DNA of 6,113 bases from Opitutales bacterium. GTDB taxonomy: Bacteria; Verrucomicrobiota; Verrucomicrobiia; Opitutales; UBA2987. A program made the position numbers and the translations under genes. The notes below the pieces were generated by a model. That model was not told where the DNA came from, did not search any database, and saw only the letters and a program-made list of their open reading frames with translations. Shown here in pieces: positions 1 to 5,472 of this stretch. Each line of letters begins with the position of its first letter. The stretch's first letter is position 1. The stretch covers positions 1 through 6,113 of the forward strand of contig JAJFLT010000314.1 of NCBI GenBank assembly GCA_021772555.1. Reading direction: 5' to 3'.

Positions 1-772
1 GCTGAAGACTGGATGGGAGGTTTTTGAGGATGTTCAGGAGGTGGCCGATACGATCTCGGCTGCCCTCTTTTATTCCATGGTGGCGATCGATGGAAACGGG
101 GAAGTGCAGTCCGGAAAGGCGGTTATGTTTTTCGACATGGATTCAAGGGAATCGCGTATGATACTTCATATTACCGAGCCGGATAAATGGGCGGGGATTT
201 CGTTATTGGTGGTGCAGGGAAAGGAGCAACCGGACACCGTCTTCCTGCAACGGCCTGGGATAAAGATAGCCGAGGAAATCAAGGGGAGATTGTTGCAAAA
301 TTACTTGTTGTTTATGAGTTGGTCCTATCTCGATTTCCTGCAGGAGAAAGAAGATGCGGAGAAATACGAACGGCGTGAGGACGTTGCTTTCAACGGGGTT
401 GATTCTTATCGGGTGGTGGCGCGACCGATTACACCGGAAAGAAAGCGAATGAGCGGCTACGGAGAACGTCATTTTTGGGTCAGCAAAAAGGATAATGCGG
501 TGCTCAAGGTTAATTTCCTGAACGAGCAAGGGCGGTTGTTGAAGACGGCACGGATGATGGACTTTCAGTCTCTGGGACCATCTCAAAAAGGTCCGAAACA
601 AGCCATGCGGATTGAATTGACGCACCACCTGCGGAAAATTTCCGAAACCTACGTTATTACGGGAATCCAGGGAAAAGTCGATTATCCGGAAAATTTCTTT
701 TCACCCGAAACCTTGCCCAACAGAGACTGGGAAACATTTTTGGCGACACTGAAACAGAAAGTTTCGGAATAA
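1..772 (+). CDS. LolA-like outer-membrane lipoprotein-sorting protein (3' part, start off window)
   Basis: The reading frame is open from base 2 to a TAA at 770-772, so the gene begins before the window. A GTG at 41 is in frame, but the purine-rich AGGAG abuts it directly, and the residues before it (LKTGWEVFEDVQEVAD) read as normal protein, so it is not the likely start. The visible ~256 residues match the LolA-like family typified by TP_0789 (PF17131). An early segment contains IDGNGEVQSGKA. A central FNGVDSYRVVARP strand is followed by a YGERHFWVSKKDN segment. Next comes the LKVNFLNEQGRLLKT strand typical of the family's half-barrel, and then a C-terminal VDYPENFFSPETL. Family members are periplasmic lipid- or lipoprotein-binding proteins, often encoded beside RND/MMPL exporters. 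No such exporter is visible, but the upstream neighbour is unseen. The next gene begins 20 bases downstream on the same strand, suggesting co-transcription. The family call is fairly firm; the role is not. Confidence 0.8.
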   Translation, partial: LKTGWEVFEDVQEVADTISAALFYSMVAIDGNGEVQSGKAVMFFDMDSRESRMILHITEPDKWAGISLLVVQGKEQPDTVFLQRPGIKIAEEIKGRLLQNYLLFMSWSYLDFLQEKEDAEKYERREDVAFNGVDSYRVVARPITPERKRMSGYGERHFWVSKKDNAVLKVNFLNEQGRLLKTARMMDFQSLGPSQKGPKQAMRIELTHHLRKISETYVITGIQGKVDYPENFFSPETLPNRDWETFLATLKQKVSE

Positions 773-792
773 TAACACCTATCTAAAATTCG

Positions 793-2274
793 ATGATAAA
801 TATATATGGCAAATACCGGCCCGCGATCCTTGGAGGTTTGATTTTAATGTTGGTTGCAATCAGCGACCAATTGATAACAAAAGCGGAGGCGGAAAATTCG
901 TTTGAGCCCGTTTGGGAGGAGATCAAGAGTCAATCCACTCCGGCCCAACTTTATGCCTTTCTATTTCAACTACCCAAAGGTGGAAACCTGCACACTCATT
1001 TTGCCGGTAGCGTACCAATGGAGTATTTGCTGGAGATTGCAAGAGATAAGAACCGAAACGGTGGCCAAGAATTTTATACGCGCGTAAAAATCAATAATTG
1101 CGGGGAAGATTGTAGCGGCAGGCGACTCGATTATGCCGGCACGTCAGCACCCATTGTTTACTTTCAAACCACACGTGAGGTGACCTGGAAGTCCCTTTCA
1201 TCCTGTTGCCAGAGCGAATACAAGCCGCTTTCAGCGCTGAATGAAGAGGAGACCGCTGCCTGGTTGTCATCGGTCAAGTTGGATAGGCCGGGGGAAGGAC
1301 GGAACGAGTTTTTCGAAGTAATATGGCACCGAATGGGAGTTCTGTTTTCCGATCCACACATCAATCCAGAGTTACTCGTCACCAATATGAAGCTGTTTGG
1401 AGATGAGGGATTGCGTTATCTTGAGTTTCAATTACCCCCACGGGGATGGCGCCATAGCGATGGCCGATCGATCCCCGCGGAGGAAGTTTATGAGATATTA
1501 AAAGAACGACTCAAACAGGAGGACGCCGTGGCCAGCGGGGTAACGGTGCGGTTCCGAAATGTGGCCATCCGCTATCTTTCAAATGCGGAAGCGCAAATCG
1601 AGGAGGCTTTTGCTTTTGTTGATAGTCATCGCGATCTGTGGGTCGGGGTTGATATGGCAGGTCGTGAAGACGACGATAAGGGGCATCCTTTGCGTTTTCT
1701 GGAAACATTTAGAAAAATGCGGAAGCGCTACGGCGGCATCGGGTTATCCATTCACGGCGGAGAAGTGGATGAACCAAATACGCATGTGCGCGACACTCTC
1801 TTACTCGGCGCGACCCGCATCGGCCACGGACTAAATCTCATCAGCGATCCAGATACCCTTCTTTATATGCGGAACCGGGAGTATTTAATTGAATCCTGCC
1901 TGGTGAGCAATCGGGTTCTGGAGTATTTCCCTAATCTCGATGATCACCCGTTTCCCGAGTTTCTGCGACTGGGAATTCCGGTCTGTCTGAATACGGATGA
2001 CCGTGGAATGTGGGACTCCAATATGACCGATGAGTATTTTTCGGCCGTAAAACATTTCAACCTCAGATGGGATGAAATAGTAAAAATGGGTCGGGATAGT
2101 TTGCATTACGCGTTTGTCGATAATGCGAAGAAGGCGGAATTAATATCAGCCTATGAGCGCGATGTCGCCTCTTTTGAAATGAAATACCAAAATGCAAACT
2201 GGAGAGAACTAACGTCTCATATCGAACCAGCAATCTCACCCTATGCGCTTCGAACTTTCAAAATAAGTAACTGA
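793..2274 (+). CDS. Exported adenosine deaminase, ADGF/ADA2-like
   Basis: Predicted to hydrolyse adenosine or a related nucleoside to inosine plus ammonia, using one zinc ion, outside the cytoplasm. The 493-residue protein starts at ATG 793 without a clear Shine-Dalgarno. It has a signal peptide: a hydrophobic core at residues 11-23 and an AEA site before E34. The metallo-hydrolase motifs appear in order: GGNLHTHFAGS with the H67-x-H69 zinc pair, HGGE (H321, E324), RIGHG (H345), ESCLVSN (367-373) and NTDD (D402, D403). These match the zinc ligands, catalytic Glu and catalytic His of adenosine deaminases. VDMAGREDDDKGHPL before the HGGE strand resembles the ADGF/ADA2 branch more than cytoplasmic Add. 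The usual HAGE is HGGE here. An insert of about 90 residues after the first motif carries four cysteines (NNCGEDC and SSCC), possibly disulfide-forming. The nucleosidase gene starts 5 bases after its TGA, implying translational coupling. Exact substrate is inferred. Confidence 0.88.
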   Translation: MINIYGKYRPAILGGLILMLVAISDQLITKAEAENSFEPVWEEIKSQSTPAQLYAFLFQLPKGGNLHTHFAGSVPMEYLLEIARDKNRNGGQEFYTRVKINNCGEDCSGRRLDYAGTSAPIVYFQTTREVTWKSLSSCCQSEYKPLSALNEEETAAWLSSVKLDRPGEGRNEFFEVIWHRMGVLFSDPHINPELLVTNMKLFGDEGLRYLEFQLPPRGWRHSDGRSIPAEEVYEILKERLKQEDAVASGVTVRFRNVAIRYLSNAEAQIEEAFAFVDSHRDLWVGVDMAGREDDDKGHPLRFLETFRKMRKRYGGIGLSIHGGEVDEPNTHVRDTLLLGATRIGHGLNLISDPDTLLYMRNREYLIESCLVSNRVLEYFPNLDDHPFPEFLRLGIPVCLNTDDRGMWDSNMTDEYFSAVKHFNLRWDEIVKMGRDSLHYAFVDNAKKAELISAYERDVASFEMKYQNANWRELTSHIEPAISPYALRTFKISN

Positions 2275-2279
2275 AACTA

Positions 2280-3158
2280 ATGATGACTTCCTACTATCGA
2301 ATACGAATTCTCACATCGCTCATTACATCTTTAATCGCCATTGCAATAATGCCCGATACGCTCTACTCAAAAGATAAAGAACTAACGCTTATTTTTGGGG
2401 CCGTTCCCCCGGAGATCTCAACGATTAAGGCAGCCATTGAACAGCCGAAGGAGGGCGTTCTGGATGGGTTTCCCTATTGGCAAGGCTATCTTCACGACCG
2501 GGAGGTGGTCGTTGCGATTACCGGTGTTTCCAAGACAAACACTGGCATGGTTGCCGGGATTTTTATTCATCATTTCCAACCCAGCGAAGTTATTATGACG
2601 GGGACCGGCTCGCGTTTGAATCCCAACCTGCGGACCGGCGACGTGATCATCGCGGCCAAGACTTTTCATCACGATGCCGGAACCCTGACCCGCGATGGAA
2701 TGATTTACCGGCCGGTTCGCAGCCCGGTGCCCGGCCAAAACACCGATTACGGTTTCGAGGCGGATGCAGGTTTGCTCAAACTGGCCCGAACAGCCGCGGA
2801 GTCCTACGCGGAGGAAGGACATGAAGTCACAGCTAACGGCCAAACTTACGCGGTAAAAGTAATGTCCGGAATCGTTTGCACGGGAGATTTATTCGGCGTA
2901 ACGGAAACGAAAATCGAGGACATGAGAAGCAAGTTGAAAGCGGATATCATGGAAATGGAGAGCGCCGCCCTGGCCCAGGTTTGCACCCAATTGGGTGTGC
3001 CCCATATTATTTTTCGCTCCGGAAGCAACCTCACCCAGGAAACGCCCAGCGACGACTACCGGGTCCTAGGTCCCATCGCGGCCAAAGAGGCAGCCCGCTT
3101 TACCATGCATTTCGTAGGCGTGTTGGCCGCAAATCGCGGTGAATCCGCAGCGCATTGA
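2280..3158 (+). CDS. Exported purine nucleosidase/phosphorylase-family protein (MTA/SAH nucleosidase-like)
   Basis: A 292-residue member of the PNP/UDP phosphorylase superfamily (PF01048), closest in motifs to 5'-methylthioadenosine/S-adenosylhomocysteine nucleosidase, which cleaves the N-glycosidic bond of purine nucleosides. It starts on tandem ATGs at 2280/2283, five bases after the deaminase stop. Residues 8-24 are hydrophobic and form a likely signal peptide or anchor, which cytoplasmic MTAN lacks. Visible motifs are GAVPPEI (E45, equivalent to E. coli MTAN E12), TGVSKTNTGM, TGTGSRLNPNLRTGD, FHHD (H130-H131), GIVCTGDLFG and MEMESAA (E227, equivalent to E174, which binds ribose hydroxyls). 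The final catalytic motif, RAISD in MTAN, reads RSGSN (246-250), so the catalytic Asp is Asn. This may mean 6-oxopurine preference, as with Asn243 of trimeric PNPs, or reduced activity. Context with the deaminase favours inosine as substrate. Fold assignment is firm; substrate is inference. Confidence 0.85.
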   Translation: MMTSYYRIRILTSLITSLIAIAIMPDTLYSKDKELTLIFGAVPPEISTIKAAIEQPKEGVLDGFPYWQGYLHDREVVVAITGVSKTNTGMVAGIFIHHFQPSEVIMTGTGSRLNPNLRTGDVIIAAKTFHHDAGTLTRDGMIYRPVRSPVPGQNTDYGFEADAGLLKLARTAAESYAEEGHEVTANGQTYAVKVMSGIVCTGDLFGVTETKIEDMRSKLKADIMEMESAALAQVCTQLGVPHIIFRSGSNLTQETPSDDYRVLGPIAAKEAARFTMHFVGVLAANRGESAAH

Positions 3159-3169
3159 TGCAAGGCGGA
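3144..3169 (+). other. Imperfect inverted repeat over the nucleosidase stop codon
   Basis: TCCGC (3144-3148) pairs with GCGGA (3165-3169). Inside it, GCAT (3152-3155) pairs with ATGC (3158-3161). A 3x3 mismatch separates the two stems. The TGA stop lies in the loop region. No T-run follows, so this is not a standard intrinsic terminator. It could be a weak stability or attenuation hairpin, or chance. Confidence 0.2.
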
Positions 3170-3212
3170 AACAGAAACATCAATTAGGGAAACGCTGGCG
3201 ACGTTTCGCATC

Positions 3213-3240
3213 TTGAAATTCTCCCCAAGACCACTAGATT
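3213..3240 (+). promoter_or_regulatory. Possible sigma70-type promoter before the cyclase gene
   Basis: TTGAAA (3213-3218) and TAGATT (3235-3240) are separated by 16 bases in the 147-base gap between the nucleosidase stop and the cyclase start. The first differs from the consensus -35 by one base; the second matches four of six -10 positions. A start about 7 bases downstream would leave a leader of roughly 60 bases. It fits the idea that the cyclase is a separate transcription unit, but such matches arise by chance. Confidence 0.3.
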
Positions 3241-3292
3241 TTCTTCGTCCGACATCATGCAAGGACGCCCATTCCACCCTCAAAATCAAAAT

Positions 3293-3297
3293 GGAGA
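3293..3297 (+). promoter_or_regulatory. Ribosome binding site GGAGA that decides the cyclase start
   Basis: GGAGA lies 8 bases before ATG 3306 and only 2 bases before ATG 3300. It favours ATG 3306, which places the basic residue R2 just before the hydrophobic signal-peptide core. The in-frame codons further upstream (TTG 3213, ATG 3291) would add up to 31 residues with no sign of protein character. Confidence 0.5.
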
Positions 3298-3305
3298 AAA
3301 TGAAC

Positions 3306-4334
3306 ATGCGCTTTTTTCAAACGGTATCTTTGATATTATCGGCTTTGTCTCTGCTCTTACTCGTTACGGCTAGCGGCGAACCTAAAAAATGGGAACGGGG
3401 CCAAGGCTGGGGCTGGGTCTGGGGCGAGGACGATGAAGTCGGCGCGCTCAATGAGATGACGCCGACAACGGTTCTGCAGGCGATCCAACTCGTAAAAAAG
3501 GGCCAAGTGCGCGACCTCGGCATCGTTTACGATCGCACTTCCTTCAAATGGCCGGGGCACTCGCCGGGGGAGATCATGACCTTCCGCAGTCCAGAAGGCG
3601 TTCAGCGACAAAAGGATTTAGACTTCACTTTACCCGAAAACGGCAACGCATCACTGACCACCTGGCATAGTTGCGCTCTTTTCATCAATGACAACGTGGC
3701 CACCCAAATCGATAGTCTCGGCCACGCCGTAACCGGTAAGGACAACCATTGGTACAACGGTTTCAAAGTAGCCGATTGGGGCGGCAACTGGGGGTTGCAA
3801 AAAGCTGGCGCCGAAACGATTCCGCCCGTCATAGCACGAGGCGTGCTTATCGACGTGGCCACCTATAAAGGCCTGGAAGCACTCCCGTCCAAGTACGTAA
3901 TTACAGTCGATGATCTCAAAGGCTCCCTCAAGCGGCAGGGAACGGATTTGCGCTTCGGTGATGTGGTCTTGGTTCGCACAGGCGTCCTACGTTTTTGGGG
4001 AGAGACCGGGGCCGATAATGAAAAAATTGCCGAACACGATTCGGCGGGAATGCAACTTCTGGCAGTCAAATGGCTGGTCGAGGAACACGGCGCCATGATG
4101 GTCGGTTCGGACACATCGAGCCTGGAAATGATGCAGCCCCCGCCACCCGGCAGCGACAGTTTCATGCCGGTGCACAATTACCTATTGATCGAACAAGGGG
4201 TCCACATCGCTGAGTTTCACTACCTCGAAGACCTGGCCGCCGAAAAGGTTTACGAATTCCTCTATATCGCCGCGACCAACAAAATCAAAGGCGCCACCGC
4301 CGGCTTCACCATGAGGCCCTTGGCTATATTTTAG
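3306..4334 (+). CDS. Exported cyclase-family (kynurenine formamidase-like) metal-dependent hydrolase
   Basis: A 342-residue PF04199 'putative cyclase' protein. The family includes bacterial kynurenine formamidase (KynB) and related amide- or lactone-hydrolysing enzymes. ATG 3306 is preferred because of the GGAGA just upstream. Residues 3-22 are strongly hydrophobic, with cleavage likely after S23 or G24, so the enzyme should act in the periplasm. The N-terminal WGEDDEVGALNEMTP and the following RDLGIVYDR are typical of the longer 'cyclase family protein' branch. The metal-site motif, HxGTHxD...H in KynB, reads NVATQIDSLGH (130-140): D136 and H140 remain but both histidines of HxGTH are lost. 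C-terminal landmarks are MPVHNYLL, HIAEFHYLEDLA and a closing GATAGFTMRPLAIF. It lies 147 bases after the nucleosidase gene, perhaps under its own promoter. Substrate unknown; tryptophan catabolism is not supported by the neighbours. Confidence 0.85.
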   Translation: MRFFQTVSLILSALSLLLLVTASGEPKKWERGQGWGWVWGEDDEVGALNEMTPTTVLQAIQLVKKGQVRDLGIVYDRTSFKWPGHSPGEIMTFRSPEGVQRQKDLDFTLPENGNASLTTWHSCALFINDNVATQIDSLGHAVTGKDNHWYNGFKVADWGGNWGLQKAGAETIPPVIARGVLIDVATYKGLEALPSKYVITVDDLKGSLKRQGTDLRFGDVVLVRTGVLRFWGETGADNEKIAEHDSAGMQLLAVKWLVEEHGAMMVGSDTSSLEMMQPPPPGSDSFMPVHNYLLIEQGVHIAEFHYLEDLAAEKVYEFLYIAATNKIKGATAGFTMRPLAIF

Positions 4335-4407
4335 CTAAAAATTGGCGACTCTTGAATTGAGCTTTAGGTTATTCCGGGTAAGTTGCCTGGTAACATTGGT
4401 TTGCATC

Positions 4408-4992
4408 ATGGTAGAGGGACTTGAAATATCGCGAAAATCAGAGGCGCTTATGGTCTTGAAACAAGCGTTCACCGAGCATCCCATGTTGCCTCTGGGAACA
4501 CCCATAGAGAAAACGGAAGCGTTTCTCGAACTAGTCATCGATACCTTTGCTGCCACGAACGAAACTTGCCTTTACGGGATACGCCATGAGGGTTCTTTGG
4601 CCTGTGTTTCATTCGTAGCGGATTCTCAAATCGAGCCCACGGGGAAGGCAAAGATTCAATTCTTTTTCCGGCTGTTCCGCATAATGGGTTGGTGGCTAAC
4701 AATGGATTTCATCAAGGTTATGGCCAATCAGCCAAAATATGAAGCCTCCTACCTGGACCTATTTCTTCTGGGAACACTGCCCGGTATGCAGGGCGAGGGT
4801 TTGGGCAGGGCCATGCTCCAGTTCTTATTTAATTATGCTTTGGAGAATGGATATGGTGGCATTGTTCTCGACGTTGCCAAGGGCACTCCGGCACATCGTT
4901 TTTACCTCACAGAGGGATTTGTGGTGGAAAAAGAATTTTCATTGCGCAACATAATACTCAGTCACATGCGTCGGGATAATGATCCAGGCTGA
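4408..4992 (+). CDS. GNAT-family N-acetyltransferase
   Basis: A 194-residue acetyltransferase of the GNAT superfamily, which moves an acetyl group from acetyl-CoA to an amine. Motif A is clear: a YLDLFLLGTLPG strand followed by MQGEGLGRAML, where Q128-G-E-G-L-G133 is the pyrophosphate-binding Q/RxxGxG/A loop. Motif B follows in GIVLDV and the GTPAHRFYLTEGF segment, the usual 'A..fY...GF' signature. The N-terminal half contains FRLFRIMGWWLTMDF, a hydrophobic stretch common in this kind of GNAT. I chose ATG 4408 because ISRKSEALMVLKQAF looks like a normal GNAT start. There is no good Shine-Dalgarno, and a TTG at 4342 would add 22 mainly hydrophobic residues. The substrate cannot be told. It follows the cyclase by 73 bases and may be co-transcribed. 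Confidence 0.82.
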   Translation: MVEGLEISRKSEALMVLKQAFTEHPMLPLGTPIEKTEAFLELVIDTFAATNETCLYGIRHEGSLACVSFVADSQIEPTGKAKIQFFFRLFRIMGWWLTMDFIKVMANQPKYEASYLDLFLLGTLPGMQGEGLGRAMLQFLFNYALENGYGGIVLDVAKGTPAHRFYLTEGFVVEKEFSLRNIILSHMRRDNDPG

Positions 4993-5009
4993 AATCATTC
5001 GTTCATCAA

Positions 5010-5053
5010 TTGCTACTGTTTTTATTGTCGAATTATAGAACTATTCTAATAAT
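5010..5053 (+). promoter_or_regulatory. AT-rich spacer with possible promoter for the toxin-antitoxin remnant
   Basis: The spacer after the acetyltransferase gene is markedly AT-rich. It holds TTGTCG (5025-5030) followed after 16 bases by TAATAA (5047-5052), and a second weak pair, TTGCTA (5010-5015) with TATAGA (5034-5039). Either could be the old promoter of the downstream toxin-antitoxin pair. The matches are imperfect and AT-rich DNA yields many such hits. Confidence 0.22.
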
Positions 5054-5067
5054 GATTCCTACACATT

Positions 5068-5205
5068 TTGGATAAATTGAGCACCGTAGAGGAGGTTGAA
5101 GCCGCGATAGGGCAACTTCCTGAAGATACCCAGTTGGAATTGGTGCATCGTTTGGATGCTCACATTTAGGACGCCTGGGATGACCAGATTAAAGCCGCTC
5201 GATGA
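5068..5205 (+). pseudogene. Broken antitoxin gene (addiction-module antitoxin) with in-frame TAG
   Basis: Reading from TTG 5068 gives LDKLSTVEEVEAAIGQLP, then EDTQLELVHRLDAHI, a TAG at 5167-5169, then DAWDDQIKAAR and TGA at 5203-5205. The pattern 'T.EEIE.AI..LP......L...LD...DAWD.QI.AD' is that of a small antitoxin family found just upstream of RelE/HigB-like toxins. An ordinary member is about 70 residues and continues for some 25-30 residues after the DAWDxQI motif. Here that tail is missing, so an internal deletion probably accompanies the nonsense mutation. The first codon may be a decayed ATG, and there is no Shine-Dalgarno. The terminal TGA overlaps the toxin ATG in an ATGA arrangement, the usual coupling of such pairs. 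The family call rests on recalled motif patterns, without a database search. Confidence 0.6.
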
Positions 5206-5472
5206 AGTCCTCAACAACTCCTAGATTCTGGAATGTTTATTCGGAATTACCCAATTCGGTTAAAGTTTCAGCGCGAAAAAAAATACCGGCTTTGGATTAC
5301 AAATCCAAATCATCCCTCCTTGCCATTTAAAAAGATCGGAGCTTCTTGGTCTTTGCGTGTAACAGGCGATTACCGTGCCTTATCAATATTGCGAGAAGGA
5401 ACCTATTATTGGTTCTCTACAAGGTCCTCTCAACTTTGGAAAAACTTTTCAGCGTTGTCTTGGGGTTGGTAG
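5202..5472 (+). pseudogene. Frameshifted RelE/HigB-like toxin remnant
   Basis: ATG 5202 opens MKSSTTPRFWNVYSELP and NSVKVSARKK, then the frame is lost in eight A's at 5276-5283 and ends at TAA 5328. Shifted by one base, reading continues as YRLWITNPNHPSLPFKKIG, then SWSLRVTGDYRALSIL and EGTYYWF. Together these give the RelE/ParE-superfamily toxin layout: LP..V...A...YRLW..NP.HPSL.FK, then WS.RV..dYRAL, then WFWIGSH.EY. Restoring seven A's joins both halves exactly (ARKKYRLW). The family's C-terminal WIGSHxEY is not readable. A LEKLFS-like tail appears back in the first frame from 5436 to a TAG at 5475, so a second indel around 5413-5435 is likely. Such toxins normally cleave mRNA at the ribosome; this copy should be inactive. 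It has no own Shine-Dalgarno and relied on coupling to the antitoxin. Its end overlaps the convergent epimerase gene. Confidence 0.7.

Noticed and set aside
41..43. GTG at 41 as the true start of the first gene
   Set aside because: The AGGAG is directly adjacent, leaving no spacing, and the frame is open with protein-like sequence to the window edge.
203..628. 141-codon minus-strand open frame opposite the LolA-like gene
   Set aside because: Composition is Arg/His/Leu-rich with no motif, and the plus strand has a convincing family match over the same bases.
2418..2843. 141-codon minus-strand open frame opposite the nucleosidase gene
   Set aside because: No recognisable domain or ribosome binding site; an antisense shadow of a conserved enzyme.
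3189..3207. Inverted repeat GAAACG/CGTTTC with a 7-base loop as a terminator after the nucleosidase
   Set aside because: The stem is only six pairs, partly AT, and no T-run follows, so it does not support a terminator.
3156..3264. Direct repeat ATGCAAGG near 3157 and 3257
   Set aside because: Eight bases only, with unlike flanks; expected by chance and not an attachment or insertion-site duplication.
4383..4395. Short palindrome-like GTTGCCTGGTAAC before the acetyltransferase as an operator
   Set aside because: Imperfect, very short, and not associated with a recognisable promoter or regulator.
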